Shown here piece by piece: positions 10,040-19,702 of a DNA stretch of 64,000 nt; the first letter of the stretch is position 1, and each line of letters starts with the position of its first letter. The stretch covers positions 1-64,000 of the forward strand of contig NZ_BAABWK010000002.1 of assembly GCF_040362765.1 (NCBI RefSeq), given 5' to 3'. Source of the stretch: Pyruvatibacter sp. HU-CL02332. Its GTDB lineage: Bacteria; Pseudomonadota; Alphaproteobacteria; CGMCC-115125. Below the pieces are notes generated by a model that was not told the origin of the DNA, ran no database searches, and saw only the letters and a program-made list of their open reading frames with translations. The position numbers and the translations under genes are program-made.

Positions 10040-11371
10040 ATGGCGTCGGCTGCCGAACAACTTGCGGCTAACCTCAATTTCTCTGCCTTTGCCAAGGCGG
10101 AAGAACTCAAGAAGCGCATCTGGTTCACGCTGGGTGCGCTTTTGGTGTACCGGCTGGGAACCTATATCCCGCTGCCTGGTATTGACCCGGTCGCACTTGC
10201 TCAGCTGTTTGAACAGCAGCAGGGCGGTATCGTGGGCATGTTTGACATGTTCGCCGGTGGCGCCGTTGGCCGTATGGCCATCTTTGCCCTAAACGTCATG
10301 CCGTATATTTCGGCGTCCATCATCATGCAGCTCATGACGGCGGTTGTGCCGCGTCTTGAGCAGTTGAAGAAGGAAGGCGAAAGCGGCCGCAAGCAGATCA
10401 ACCAGTATACCCGTTACGGCACAGTCCTTCTGGCGACGTTGCAGGGCTACGGCATTGCTGTGGGGCTGGAAAGCGCCGGCAATGTGGTGATTGATCCAGG
10501 ACCCTTCTTCCGCGTTTCAACGGTTATTACGCTTGTGGGCGGCACCATGTTCCTGATGTGGCTTGGTGAGCAGATCACCGCGCGCGGCGTCGGCAATGGT
10601 ATCTCGCTTATCATTTTTGCAGGCATTGTGGCCGAGCTACCGGCAGCCCTTGTGGGAACACTTGAACTTGGTCGCCAGGGTGCACTTTCCACACTGGTCA
10701 TCATCGGCTTCCTGGTCATGGCTGTTGCTGTGATTGCCTTCATCGTGTTTGTGGAGCGCGCGCAGCGTCGGCTGATTGTGCAGTATCCCAAGCGACAGGT
10801 GGGCAACCGCATGTTCGGCGGGGACTCGTCTCATTTGCCGCTCAAGCTTAATACGGCCGGTGTTATTCCACCGATTTTCGCCTCGTCATTGTTGCTCTTG
10901 CCGCTGACGGCTGCCGGGTTCTCCGGCGGGCAGGGGCCGGATTGGCTTACGACGGTCACCACGATGCTTGGCCACGGTCAGCCGCTATACATGCTGATGT
11001 ATGCAGCCGGGATCGTGTTCTTTGCGTTCTTCTACACAGCGCTTGTGTTCAACCCAGGGGACACGGCTGACAATCTGAAACAATATGGCGGCTTTGTGCC
11101 GGGCATTCGCCCTGGCGAAAGGACCGCTGAGTACATCGACTATGTGCTGACACGCCTCACTGTGGTGGGGGCCGGGTATTTGGTCATTGTGTGTCTGCTT
11201 CCTGAAATTCTGGTCTCCCAGTATTCGGTGCCGTTCTATTTCGGCGGTACGTCACTGCTCATTGTGGTGAGTGTGACCATGGATACGGTGTCTCAGGTGC
11301 AAAGCCACCTGTTGGCCCATCAGTATGAAGGCATGGTCAAGAAGTCGAAGTTGCGAGGGGGCCGTCGATGA
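10040..11371 (+). CDS. secY: Preprotein translocase channel subunit SecY
   Basis: The 443-residue product is the central channel protein of the Sec translocon with about ten membrane segments. Diagnostic parts include [14 protein letters not shown] near residue 37, [20 protein letters not shown] in the second membrane helix region, and the cytoplasmic loop with [19 protein letters not shown] near residue 350. Length matches the family. It overlaps adk by 4 bases (ATGA), as in other alphaproteobacteria. Confidence 0.98.
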   Translation: MASAAEQLAANLNFSAFAKAEELKKRIWFTLGALLVYRLGTYIPLPGIDPVALAQLFEQQQGGIVGMFDMFAGGAVGRMAIFALNVMPYISASIIMQLMTAVVPRLEQLKKEGESGRKQINQYTRYGTVLLATLQGYGIAVGLESAGNVVIDPGPFFRVSTVITLVGGTMFLMWLGEQITARGVGNGISLIIFAGIVAELPAALVGTLELGRQGALSTLVIIGFLVMAVAVIAFIVFVERAQRRLIVQYPKRQVGNRMFGGDSSHLPLKLNTAGVIPPIFASSLLLLPLTAAGFSGGQGPDWLTTVTTMLGHGQPLYMLMYAAGIVFFAFFYTALVFNPGDTADNLKQYGGFVPGIRPGERTAEYIDYVLTRLTVVGAGYLVIVCLLPEILVSQYSVPFYFGGTSLLIVVSVTMDTVSQVQSHLLAHQYEGMVKKSKLRGGRR

Positions 11372-11946
11372 ATCTGATTTTCCTTGGACCACCGGGTGCC
11401 GGCAAAGGCACACAGGCTGGCCGTGTCGAAACCGCTCATGGTCTCGTACAGCTTTCCACTGGCGACATGCTGCGCGCAGCTGTTGCCGCCGGTACGGAAA
11501 TTGGCAAGCAGGCCAAGGAAATTATGGAACGCGGCGACCTGGTGCCGGATGAGGTGGTCGTGAAGATCATTTCAGATCGTATCGAGGAAAAGGACTGTGC
11601 CAACGGGTTTATTCTGGATGGTTTTCCGCGCACGACAGGCCAGGCCGAAGCACTGGACAAGATGCTTGAGGAAAAGGGCCTGAAGCTCAATGCGGTGATC
11701 GAAATCCGCGTTGATGATTCAATCCTTGTGGACCGTATTCGGACCCGTGCTGCGGAAACAGGTGGTGACCGCGCGGATGACAATGAGGAAACGCTGAAAA
11801 AGCGCCTCGAGGTCTATCACGCTCAGACGGCGCCGCTGATCCCGTATTATGAGTCGCAGGGCAAACTTCTGGTTGTGGATGGCATGAGTGCCATTGATGA
11901 CGTGACCCGAGACATTGAAGACAAGATTGGACTGGCAACTGCATAA
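11368..11946 (+). CDS. adk: Adenylate kinase
   Basis: Adenylate kinase interconverts ATP plus AMP and two ADP. The 192-residue product has the P-loop [10 protein letters not shown] at residues 7-16, the AMP-binding [10 protein letters not shown], the [14 protein letters not shown] motif near residue 80, and a short LID (no zinc Cys). This is the short form common in alphaproteobacteria. It overlaps the end of secY and closes the spc transcription unit; a small hairpin (11998-12003 with 12015-12020) follows. Confidence 0.98.
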   Translation: MNLIFLGPPGAGKGTQAGRVETAHGLVQLSTGDMLRAAVAAGTEIGKQAKEIMERGDLVPDEVVVKIISDRIEEKDCANGFILDGFPRTTGQAEALDKMLEEKGLKLNAVIEIRVDDSILVDRIRTRAAETGGDRADDNEETLKKRLEVYHAQTAPLIPYYESQGKLLVVDGMSAIDDVTRDIEDKIGLATA

Positions 11947-12029
11947 GGCTAATTTGGCTTATTTTGCAGTGGTTTAGGCTGATTCGCTGAACATTTTCCC
12001 AGGGCGACCTTTTACCTGGGTTTGAATGG

Positions 12030-12057
12030 TTGACTGAGACTGAACGAAACCTATAAT
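12030..12057 (+). promoter_or_regulatory. Sigma70-type promoter for the alpha operon
   Basis: TTGACT at 12030-12035 and a perfect TATAAT at 12052-12057, separated by 16 bases, form the clearest housekeeping promoter seen in the window. Transcription would start near 12064, giving a leader of about 140 bases before rpsM. An 8-bp inverted repeat (12055-12062 with 12082-12089) overlaps the -10 box and start region. The elements are visible; activity is inferred. Confidence 0.75.
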
Positions 12058-12081
12058 CCGCGCCTCCGCAAAGGTCAGAAT

Positions 12082-12142
12082 CGCGGATTTCCGCGCCGTT
12101 CCCGCTCCTAATCTGAGGGCCGGGCACGCGAGCGGTTTTTTT
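12082..12142 (+). terminator. Terminator-like leader element before rpsM
   Basis: CCGCTC at 12102-12107 pairs with GAGCGG at 12130-12135 across a 22-base loop and is followed at once by seven T (12136-12142). A small hairpin CGCGG-ATTT-CCGCG lies just upstream (12082-12095), and another (12055-12059 region CCCGA/TCGGG at 12155-12167) lies just downstream. It sits about 40-80 bases after the predicted start of the alpha-operon transcript and 60 bases before rpsM, so it could attenuate that operon or end a short leader RNA. The long loop makes it weaker than a standard terminator. Confidence 0.5.
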
Positions 12143-12202
12143 GTGTATCTGAACCCCGATTTTCGGGCGAGGAATTAGCGGCACTTTTGGAGAAACGAAG
12201 CA

Positions 12203-12571
12203 GTGGCTCGTATCGCAGGCGTCAATATCCCGACGAACAAGCGCGCATTGATCGCGCTTACTTACATTCATGGCATCGGCGACACGAAGGCCGCCGAAAT
12301 CCTGGACAGCGTGAACATCTCGCATGAGCGGCGTGTCAACGAGCTGTCGGATGCCGAAGTCATTCAGATCCGTGAAGCGATCGACCAGAACTATCTGGTG
12401 GAAGGCGACCTTCGCCGTGAAACATCCATGAACATCAAGCGTTTGATGGATCTTGGGTGCTATCGCGGTCTGCGTCACCGTCGTGGCCTGCCGGTTCGTG
12501 GCCAGCGCACGCACACCAACGCCCGTACCCGCAAGGGTCCGGCCAAGGCGATCGCCGGTAAGAAGAAGTAA
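12203..12571 (+). CDS. rpsM: 30S ribosomal protein S13
   Basis: The 122-residue product starts at GTG 12203 ([20 protein letters not shown]) and ends [18 protein letters not shown] plus a basic tail, as in S13. S13 contacts P-site tRNA and forms inter-subunit bridges. TTGGAGAAA upstream is the ribosome-binding site. First gene of the alpha operon; neither rpmJ nor infA is in front of it, which is normal for alphaproteobacteria. Confidence 0.98.
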   Translation: MARIAGVNIPTNKRALIALTYIHGIGDTKAAEILDSVNISHERRVNELSDAEVIQIREAIDQNYLVEGDLRRETSMNIKRLMDLGCYRGLRHRRGLPVRGQRTHTNARTRKGPAKAIAGKKK

Positions 12572-12653
12572 TACAGCTTTTGCCAGCGCGACTTGGGCCC
12601 CGGGGCGGGGCATTCAGGGATCCGCGGCTGGCTGACAAGGACGAACTAACAAG

Positions 12654-13043
12654 ATGGCAAAAGAAGCAACCCGCGTACGCCGCCGTGAACGCAAGAACAT
12701 CTCTTCAGGTGTGGCGCACGTGAACTCGACCTTCAACAACACCATGATCACCATAACGGATGCTCAGGGAAATGCGATTTCCTGGTCTTCTGCGGGTACC
12801 ATGGGGTTCAAGGGGTCACGTAAGTCCACGCCGTTTGCCGCACAGGTTGCAGCAGAAGACGCTGGCAAGAAGGCTGCCGAGCACGGCATGCGCACGCTTG
12901 AAGTCATGGTTTCCGGTCCGGGTTCTGGACGTGAATCAGCCCTTCGCGCGCTGCAGGCTGCAGGCTTCACCATCACGACCATTCGTGACGTTACGTCCAT
13001 CCCGCACAACGGTGTGCGCCCGAAGAAGAAGCGCCGCGTCTAA
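12654..13043 (+). CDS. rpsK: 30S ribosomal protein S11
   Basis: The 129-residue product contains [19 protein letters not shown] and ends in the S11 signature [17 protein letters not shown]11 lies on the platform of the small subunit. Length is normal. Confidence 0.98.
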   Translation: MAKEATRVRRRERKNISSGVAHVNSTFNNTMITITDAQGNAISWSSAGTMGFKGSRKSTPFAAQVAAEDAGKKAAEHGMRTLEVMVSGPGSGRESALRALQAAGFTITTIRDVTSIPHNGVRPKKKRRV

Positions 13044-13146
13044 CGCAGCTCTTCGGCGGACGGTACGTCCTACTACGGACTTAAATTCGCGGCCTTCCCC
13101 CTTGGTGATTTCACCATCCTGGCTTTATGCCAAGCGGGGCCGCTAG

Positions 13147-14181
13147 ATGAACGAGGCTAACAAATTGATCCAGAAGAACTGGCAAGAACTGATTAAGCCC
13201 AACAAGCTGGACATTCAGCCGGGCCGTGATGCCCAGCGGATCGCAACGGTCGTTGCAGAACCGCTTGAGCGCGGCTTTGGCCTGACGCTCGGCAACGCAT
13301 TGCGTCGTGTTCTGCTGTCATCGCTGCAGGGTGCTGCAGTGACGTCTGTTCAGATTGATGGCGTGCTGCACGAGTTCTCATCTGTTGCGGGTGTGCGTGA
13401 GGATGTCACCGACATCGTTCTCAACATCAAGCAGATGGCGATCCGTTTGCACTCTGAAGGCCCGCGTCGGATGACGCTCAAGGCTGACAAGGCGGGCGCT
13501 GTGACGGCCGGCATGATTGAAACGGGTGCGGATATCGACATCCTCAACCCGGATCTCGTGCTCTGCACGCTCGATGAAGACTCTGAAATCCGTATGGAAT
13601 TCACTGTTGACCTTGGCAAGGGCTACGTTGCGGCAGATCGCAACCGTCCCGAAGATGCGCCGATCGGTCTGATCCCTGTGGACAGCCTGTTCAGCCCATG
13701 CCGCAAGGTGTCCTACAAGGTTGAGAACACCCGTGAGGGCCAGATTCTTGACTATGACAAGCTCACGCTCACAGTCGAAACCGATGGTTCACTGACGCCG
13801 GATGATGCGGTTGCGTATGCTGCCCGTATCCTTCAGGACCAGCTGCAGACCTTCGTGAACTTTGAAGAGCCTCGCCCGGAACAGCCTGTTGAAGAGCGTC
13901 CCGAGCTTGAGTTCAATCCGGCACTGCTGAAGAAGGTGGATGAGCTTGAGCTCTCTGTCCGTTCAGCCAACTGCCTGAAGAACGACAACATCGTCTACAT
14001 TGGCGACCTTATTCAGAAGACAGAAGCGGAAATGCTCCGTACGCCGAACTTCGGTCGTAAGTCGCTGAATGAAATCAAAGAAGTGCTTGCCCAGATGGGT
14101 CTCCACCTCGGTATGGAAGTACCGAACTGGCCACCGGAGAACATCGAAGACCTGGCTAAGCGTTACGAGGATCAGTACTAG
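13147..14181 (+). CDS. rpoA: RNA polymerase alpha subunit
   Basis: The 344-residue product has the N-terminal assembly domain with [20 protein letters not shown] near residue 38-57 and the C-terminal domain from about residue 255, with [20 protein letters not shown] and [20 protein letters not shown] for UP-element and activator contact. Length is that of alphaproteobacterial alpha. It sits between rpsK and rplQ. Confidence 0.98.
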   Translation: MNEANKLIQKNWQELIKPNKLDIQPGRDAQRIATVVAEPLERGFGLTLGNALRRVLLSSLQGAAVTSVQIDGVLHEFSSVAGVREDVTDIVLNIKQMAIRLHSEGPRRMTLKADKAGAVTAGMIETGADIDILNPDLVLCTLDEDSEIRMEFTVDLGKGYVAADRNRPEDAPIGLIPVDSLFSPCRKVSYKVENTREGQILDYDKLTLTVETDGSLTPDDAVAYAARILQDQLQTFVNFEEPRPEQPVEERPELEFNPALLKKVDELELSVRSANCLKNDNIVYIGDLIQKTEAEMLRTPNFGRKSLNEIKEVLAQMGLHLGMEVPNWPPENIEDLAKRYEDQY

Positions 14182-14223
14182 GCGCCTGCCCAACGGGGTA
14201 ACTGCGCTTAAGGAGAGAAGAAG

Positions 14224-14643
14224 ATGCGTCACGGCAAAGCCCACCGCAAACTTAACCGGACCACGCCTCACCGCAAGGCGATGCTGGCCAACATGGCAAT
14301 CGCGCTCATCAAGCATGAGCAGATTGTGACCACGCTGCCAAAAGCAAAGGAGCTTCGCCCGTATGTGGAGAAGCTGATTACGCTTGGCAAGCGCGGCGAC
14401 CTGCATGCGCGCCGTCAGGCCTACTCCAAGCTGCCTGAGCAGAAGTGGGCTCAGAAGCTCTTTGATGTGCTTGGTCCGCGTTACGCAGACCGCAAGGGTG
14501 GGTACACCCGCATCATGCGGGCTGGCTTCCGCTATGGTGACAATGCGCCAGTTGCAGTCATCGAGCTTGTGGACCGCGATCCATCTGCCAAGGGCCAGGA
14601 CTCTGGTCCGGACCTGACATCGGACGAGCAGGACGCAGCGTAA
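14224..14643 (+). CDS. rplQ: 50S ribosomal protein L17
   Basis: The 139-residue product starts [20 protein letters not shown] and contains the L17 core with [15 protein letters not shown], followed by an acidic tail of about 20 residues. GGAGAGAAGAAG before the ATG supplies the ribosome-binding site. It is the last gene of the ribosomal cluster. Confidence 0.98.
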   Translation: MRHGKAHRKLNRTTPHRKAMLANMAIALIKHEQIVTTLPKAKELRPYVEKLITLGKRGDLHARRQAYSKLPEQKWAQKLFDVLGPRYADRKGGYTRIMRAGFRYGDNAPVAVIELVDRDPSAKGQDSGPDLTSDEQDAA

Positions 14644-14670
14644 GCATCAGCTGGTACGAACGACCAAGAA

Positions 14671-14697
14671 GGCGGCTCAGTAAGAGCCGCCTTTTTT
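14671..14697 (+). terminator. Intrinsic terminator after rplQ
   Basis: GGCGGCTC (14671-14678) pairs perfectly with GAGCCGCC (14684-14691) over a 5-base loop and runs straight into TTTTTT (14692-14697). It lies 28 bases after the rplQ stop and ends the ribosomal protein cluster. Confidence 0.95.
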
Positions 14698-14855
14698 GTT
14701 TGTGTCGGGTCAGGTTCAGTTCATCGGCGTCGTTCATCATCTCGGACAACAATGCTTGATGTGAGCAGATGTGCTTTTGCAAAATCGATGCGCGCCCTAT
14801 CTTTAGGTCAGGGTGCCGCTGGTAGAGCCTCTGGGAGATTTTTGGAGTGAGACGC

Positions 14856-16286
14856 ATGATAATGCGCAAAGTTACCGGATATGTTTGTGCTGTCGGGCTC
14901 AGCCTCATGGCAATAGTTGCTGCGACACAGAACGCGCAGGCTCAAACGGTTCCAACGTCCAAAGCCCAGATTGATCTGAGCTTTGCTCCATTGGTCAAGC
15001 AGGTTGCACCTGCCGTGGTGAATGTCTTCACCAAGCGCGTGGTGCGTGAACAGGCGCGGTCACCGTTTGCAAATGATCCATTCTTCCAACGCTTCTTTGG
15101 AGACCGTTTCTCGTTCGGCATGCCGCGGGAGCGGGTGCAGAGCTCGCTGGGGTCGGGGGTCATTGTTGCTGCCAATGGCATCATCGTAACGAACAATCAT
15201 GTGATCGCAAATGGTGACACATTCACTGTTGCCCTCTCAGATCGTCGCGAGTTTGAGGCGGAAGTGCTGCTGGCTGATGAGCGCACCGACCTTGCGATTT
15301 TGAAGATCGATACGAAGGGTGAGGTGCTGCCCACTTTGCAGTTTGGTGACTCCGATGGTCTGGAGGTGGGTGATCTTGTCCTGGCCATTGGTAACCCGTT
15401 TGGTGTGGGGCAGACGGTGACCAGCGGTATCGTGTCCGCCCTTGCACGCACGCAGGTCGGTGTAACGGACTACCAATTCTTCATTCAGACGGATGCGGCT
15501 ATCAACCCGGGCAACTCGGGCGGCGCCCTGGTGACCATGGATGGTCAGCTTGTGGGCGTGAACACCGCCATCTTTTCGCGCTCTGGTGGGTCGATCGGTA
15601 TCGGCTTTGCCATTCCGGCAAATATGGTCCGGCTCGTGGTGGCGTCTGCTCAGGACGGCAATGACGGACGGGTCGTGCGTCCCTGGCTGGGCGCGTCCGT
15701 TCAGACTGTGACGTCTGAGCTTGCCCAGTCGCTTGGGCTTGATCGTCCCGGTGGAGCGCTGATCGGAGATGTCTATCGGGGTGGGCCTGCCGACCGCGCC
15801 GGCCTGGAAACCGGTGATGTCATCCGCAATCTGGATGTCCATGACGTGGTGGATGAAAACGCACTTAGATATCGTCTTGCAACGCGTGAGGTTGGCACCA
15901 GCGTGTCGATTGATTACCTGCGCAACGGTATTGCCCGCAAAGGCTCGTTGACGCTCACAGCGCCGCCAGAGCGGCCTGTGCGTGACACCACCAAGCTTGA
16001 AGGAGCACACCCATTTTCGGGCGCGACAGTGGCCAACCTTTCACCGGCTCTGGCTGAGGAAATCCGGCTGGATCCCATGTTGTCCGGTGTGGTTGTGACT
16101 GAAGTGGTGCGTCGCAGTGCCGCCAATCGTCTGGGGGTTCAGCCCGGCGATATCATTCTCGGTGTCAATGACACGCGTGTGGCTGATGTAGACGCCCTGG
16201 AGAGTGCTTTGACGGGCGGCGGTCGCAATTGGCAGGTATCAGTCCGTCGTGGCGAGCAGGTGTTCAACACCAACGTTCGCCTTTAA
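14856..16286 (+). CDS. DegP/HtrA-family periplasmic serine protease
   Basis: A trypsin-like quality-control protease of the Do family. The N-terminus has a signal peptide (hydrophobic stretch, then AQAQ). The catalytic triad is visible: His in VTNNHVIANGD, Asp in ERTDLAILKID and Ser in NPGNSGGALV. Two PDZ domains follow, about residues 275-365 and 385-475. I placed the start at ATG 14856 because GGAG (14844-14847) is 8 bases upstream; ATG 14862 is a second option and the in-frame GTG 14847 overlaps the binding site. At 476 residues it fits DegP/DegQ; which paralogue cannot be told. Confidence 0.93.
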   Translation: MIMRKVTGYVCAVGLSLMAIVAATQNAQAQTVPTSKAQIDLSFAPLVKQVAPAVVNVFTKRVVREQARSPFANDPFFQRFFGDRFSFGMPRERVQSSLGSGVIVAANGIIVTNNHVIANGDTFTVALSDRREFEAEVLLADERTDLAILKIDTKGEVLPTLQFGDSDGLEVGDLVLAIGNPFGVGQTVTSGIVSALARTQVGVTDYQFFIQTDAAINPGNSGGALVTMDGQLVGVNTAIFSRSGGSIGIGFAIPANMVRLVVASAQDGNDGRVVRPWLGASVQTVTSELAQSLGLDRPGGALIGDVYRGGPADRAGLETGDVIRNLDVHDVVDENALRYRLATREVGTSVSIDYLRNGIARKGSLTLTAPPERPVRDTTKLEGAHPFSGATVANLSPALAEEIRLDPMLSGVVVTEVVRRSAANRLGVQPGDIILGVNDTRVADVDALESALTGGGRNWQVSVRRGEQVFNTNVRL

Positions 16287-16337
16287 CTACTCCTATACAA
16301 CTGACCCAATGGCGGCCAAATCGGATATGGTGCAGCC

Positions 16338-17648
16338 ATGTCCGATCTCTTCCAACAGGCTGGTCTTGAGAGTGACGCGCCACGCCCCTTGGCGGATCGC
16401 TTGCGGCCTGCTGCTCTATCGGAAGTTACCGGTCAGGATCATCTGGTGGCGGAGGACGCCCCTCTGGGGCGGATGCTGGCAACGGGCCGCCTTAATTCGG
16501 TGATTTTGTGGGGACCTCCGGGCACTGGGAAAACGACCATTGCCCGGTTGCTGTCATCCGCGGTGCCGGAAATGGAGTTTGTCCAGATATCGGCGATCTT
16601 CTCAGGCGTCGCTGATCTGAGAAAAGTCTTTGATGCCGCCAAGACCCGGCGCGGCATGGGCAAGGGTACCCTTTTGTTTGTGGATGAGATCCACCGCTTC
16701 AACCGGGCGCAGCAGGATGGCTTTCTGCCCTATATGGAAGACGGGACAATCATCCTGGTGGGGGCCACCACAGAAAACCCGTCGTTTGAGCTGAATGCCG
16801 CTGTTTTGTCACGTGCGCAGGTGCTCGTGCTCAAGCGTCTTGAAGAGCAGGCGCTGGAGACACTTCTGGTGCGCGCTGAGGCTCTTGAAGGCACAGCATT
16901 GCCGCTCACAAGCGACGCACGTGATGCCCTCAAGGCGATGGCTGATGGCGATGGCCGGTTCCTGCTCAATCTGGCTGAGGAATTGCTGACGCTTCCAGCA
17001 GGGGCGGAGCCGTTGGACAGTGCCGCCCTGGCGGAGGCGGTCCAACGCCGGGCGCCAGTCTATGACAAGGGGCAGGACGGTCACTACAATCTCATCAGTG
17101 CGCTGCATAAATCCGTACGCGGATCAGACCCTGACGCCGCTCTTTATTGGCTTGCGCGGATGTTGACGGCTGGAGAGGATCCGCTTTTTCTCGCCCGGCG
17201 GCTGGTGCGCATGGCGATTGAGGATATTGGTCTGGCTGATCCGCAGGCGGTTGTTCAGGCAAATGCGGCGAAAGAGGTCTATGACTTTCTGGGGAGCCCC
17301 GAAGGCGAACTGGCGCTGGGCCAGCTTGTGGTGTATCTCGCCACTGCCCCCAAATCCAATGCCGCCTATGTAGCCTATAAATCCGCCACACGCCTTGCCA
17401 AGGAGACTGGCTCTTTGATGCCGCCCAAACATATTCTCAATGCGCCGACCAAGCTCATGAAGGAGCAGGGGTATGGCGAGGGCTATGAGTACGATCATGA
17501 TGCTGAAGGCGGTGTCTCAGGTCAGGACTATTTCCCAGATGAGATCGGCGAGCGGCCCAGTTTTTATCAGCCGCCGGACCGAGGTTTTGAACGCGAGTTG
17601 AACAAACGTTTGGCCTATTTCGCAAAGATCAGGAGTGGCCGGTCATGA
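16338..17648 (+). CDS. rarA: Replication-associated recombination protein A
   Basis: RarA (MgsA) is a clamp-loader-like AAA+ ATPase acting at stalled replication forks. The 436-residue product has Walker A GPPGTGKTT near residue 58, Walker B LLFVDEIHRFN near 113, sensor GATTENPSFELN and the C-terminal tetramerisation part with YLATAPKSNAAYVAYKSA. Length is normal. The stop overlaps crcB (ATGA), and it opens an operon of five genes with overlapping ends (rarA-crcB-rluC-HAD-atp12). Confidence 0.96.
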   Translation: MSDLFQQAGLESDAPRPLADRLRPAALSEVTGQDHLVAEDAPLGRMLATGRLNSVILWGPPGTGKTTIARLLSSAVPEMEFVQISAIFSGVADLRKVFDAAKTRRGMGKGTLLFVDEIHRFNRAQQDGFLPYMEDGTIILVGATTENPSFELNAAVLSRAQVLVLKRLEEQALETLLVRAEALEGTALPLTSDARDALKAMADGDGRFLLNLAEELLTLPAGAEPLDSAALAEAVQRRAPVYDKGQDGHYNLISALHKSVRGSDPDAALYWLARMLTAGEDPLFLARRLVRMAIEDIGLADPQAVVQANAAKEVYDFLGSPEGELALGQLVVYLATAPKSNAAYVAYKSATRLAKETGSLMPPKHILNAPTKLMKEQGYGEGYEYDHDAEGGVSGQDYFPDEIGERPSFYQPPDRGFERELNKRLAYFAKIRSGRS

Positions 17649-18025
17649 ACATGATTGTTGCCATTGCACTGGGCGGCGGGCTTGGCGCCGTTGGACGATA
17701 TGTCGTTGGGGCAGGGGCCCTTGCTGTGTTTGGCCCGGGCTTTCCAATGGGCACACTGATGGCAAATGTCATTGGTGGCTTTTTGATGGGTGTGGTTGTA
17801 GAGACCGGTGCATTGAAGTTTTCGTACAGCCCGGAGCTGCGTGCGTTCTTGACCGTTGGCCTGCTTGGCGGGTTTACGACGTTCTCTGCCTTTTCGCTTG
17901 AAAGCGCTTTGATGATGGAGCGCGGCGAGTGGGGACTGGCCTTCATCTATATTGTTGGCTCGGCGGTGCTTGCCATCGCAGCCTTGTTTGCGGGCCTTTG
18001 GCTCGTTCGGAGTGTCATGTCATGA
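17645..18025 (+). CDS. crcB: Fluoride exporter CrcB/Fluc
   Basis: A 126-residue protein with four predicted membrane helices. Family signatures seen: GGGLGAVGRY in helix 1, GTLMANVIGGFLMG in helix 2 and GLLGGFTTFSAFSLE, which holds the phenylalanine/TM3 break of the dual-topology fluoride channel. No fluoride riboswitch is in front of it; it is embedded in the rarA operon with 4-base overlaps at both ends, so expression is probably constitutive. Confidence 0.95.
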   Translation: MNMIVAIALGGGLGAVGRYVVGAGALAVFGPGFPMGTLMANVIGGFLMGVVVETGALKFSYSPELRAFLTVGLLGGFTTFSAFSLESALMMERGEWGLAFIYIVGSAVLAIAALFAGLWLVRSVMS

Positions 18026-19017
18026 GCGGTGTTCAAATCATCGATGTTGAACCCGGCGAAGACGGGTTGCGTGTGGACCGCTGGTTCAAGGGACGGTTTC
18101 CGGGGCTTGGCCATGGACGTCTTGAAAAGCTTTTGCGTACCGGTCAGGTGCGTGTTGATGGCGGTCGGGTCAAGGCATCAACACGGGTGGAGCAGGGACA
18201 GACGGTCCGTGTTCCTCCATTGCCGGAAGATTCATGGGCTGCCCAGTCCCGGCCAAAACGCCAGAGCTCCGCACCTCAGGACGGAGCCTTTCTGCGCGAC
18301 CTGGTCCTGCACCGCGATGACGATGTAATCGTGATCAACAAGCCTGCAGGCCTCGCGGTCCAGGGAGGGTCCCGCACAGACAAGCACATTGATGCGATGC
18401 TGGACTCTCTGACATTTGATGCACCTGAACGTCCGCGGCTTGTGCACCGTCTGGACAAGGACACATCTGGCGTTCTCATGCTGGCACGCTCACGCGATGC
18501 AGCTGCCAAGATTGGCCGGGCATTAAAGCGTCATGACACCCGCAAAATTTACTGGGCCCTCACCAAAGGCGTGCCGCGTCCTCATCAGGGGACGATCAAT
18601 CTTGCGCTTGCCAAGGCAGGCTCGGAAGGCCGCGAACGCGTACATGCTGCCAATGAAGAAGACATGGATTCCAAAGAGGCGATCACCCATTACGCGGTTG
18701 TCTCTCAGGCAGGGCAGAAACTGGCATGGGTGGCTTTCAAGCCGGTCACAGGGCGTACCCATCAAATCCGTGCCCACGCCGTTGCCCTTGGCACACCTAT
18801 TGTGGGCGACGGCAAATATGGTGGGGCCGAGGCGCATCCCGGTGGGGAGATTCCAAGGCGGATGCATCTGCATGCCCGCGAACTGACACTACGCCATCCC
18901 AAGGGACACATGCTGACGGTGAGTGCACCCCTGCCCGAACACATGCAAAGCACCTGGTCTTTGCTCGGCCTTAGTCAGACGGATGATGAAGACCCTTTTG
19001 CGGAGTTGGAAGGGTGA
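18022..19017 (+). CDS. rluC: RluA-family 23S rRNA pseudouridine synthase
   Basis: The protein has an N-terminal S4 RNA-binding domain (about residues 15-75, with RLEKLLRTGQVRVDG) and a PseudoU synthase domain with the catalytic Asp in HRLDKDTSGVLML and the GRTHQIRAHAV motif. I start it at ATG 18022, which overlaps the crcB stop as ATGA; an upstream in-frame GTG at 17929 lies deep in crcB. The resulting 331 residues match RluC, which modifies positions 955/2504/2580 in E. coli. RluC versus RluD is judged from length and operon, so the symbol is a moderate call. Confidence 0.88.
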   Translation: MSGVQIIDVEPGEDGLRVDRWFKGRFPGLGHGRLEKLLRTGQVRVDGGRVKASTRVEQGQTVRVPPLPEDSWAAQSRPKRQSSAPQDGAFLRDLVLHRDDDVIVINKPAGLAVQGGSRTDKHIDAMLDSLTFDAPERPRLVHRLDKDTSGVLMLARSRDAAAKIGRALKRHDTRKIYWALTKGVPRPHQGTINLALAKAGSEGRERVHAANEEDMDSKEAITHYAVVSQAGQKLAWVAFKPVTGRTHQIRAHAVALGTPIVGDGKYGGAEAHPGGEIPRRMHLHARELTLRHPKGHMLTVSAPLPEHMQSTWSLLGLSQTDDEDPFAELEG

Positions 19018-19700
19018 GCCTGAGTTTCATTGTCTTTGATTGCGACGGCACATTGGTGGACAGCCAGCACGCGATTACCAGTGCCATGGTTCAGGCCTTT
19101 GAGGCACACGGCCATACGCCACCGTCAAATCATGACATCCTGTCTGTCGTTGGTATCTCACTTGAGCCTGCCATTGCGCGCTTGATGCCGGATCATGAAG
19201 CGCATGTTCATGGAACGCTGGCAGAAACCTACAAAGATGTTTTCTCCGGTATGCGCGCAAGCGGAGACATCGGCGAATATCTCTATGATGGTGCCCATGA
19301 TGCTGTGACACGTCTGGCCGCAACGGATGCGCTTCTTGGCGTGGCAACGGGCAAGTCGAGACGTGGCGCGGAGAATGTTCTCAAAGAACACGGGTTGCGA
19401 GATCATTTCATCAGTGTGCGAACAGCTGATGACGGGCCGGGGAAGCCGCACCCACACATGCTCAACCTTGCGATGGGCGATGTGGGCGCTGATCCGCACG
19501 AGACGATCATGATTGGCGATACCAGCTACGACATGGAGATGGCGCGTGCGGCGGGGGCTGGCGCCGTTGGCGTCAGCTGGGGCTATCACACCGTGGAGGT
19601 GTTGAAGCAGACAGGCGCTCACGTTGTTATTGATGACTTCAGCGCACTTGATGGTGCTTTGGCTCAGGTGCGCCATATGATGCATGAAGGCAAAAGCTGA
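19014..19700 (+). CDS. HAD-family hydrolase, phosphoglycolate-phosphatase-like
   Basis: The 228-residue product starts at GTG 19014, overlapping the rluC stop. It has HAD motif I FDCDGTLVDSQ, motif II in GVATGKSRRGAEN, and motifs III/IV with KPHP and MIGDTSYDMEMARAAG, plus a helical cap between I and II. Such proteins dephosphorylate small sugar phosphates such as 2-phosphoglycolate; the substrate here is unknown. The pairing with rluC and atp12 is widespread in alphaproteobacteria. Confidence 0.9.
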   Translation: MSLSFIVFDCDGTLVDSQHAITSAMVQAFEAHGHTPPSNHDILSVVGISLEPAIARLMPDHEAHVHGTLAETYKDVFSGMRASGDIGEYLYDGAHDAVTRLAATDALLGVATGKSRRGAENVLKEHGLRDHFISVRTADDGPGKPHPHMLNLAMGDVGADPHETIMIGDTSYDMEMARAAGAGAVGVSWGYHTVEVLKQTGAHVVIDDFSALDGALAQVRHMMHEGKS

Positions 19701-19702
19701 CT

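Noticed and set aside
17929-18021. N-terminal extension of the pseudouridine synthase from GTG 17929
   Set aside because: It would overlap crcB by 97 bases; the ATGA overlap at 18022 and the family N-terminus fit far better.
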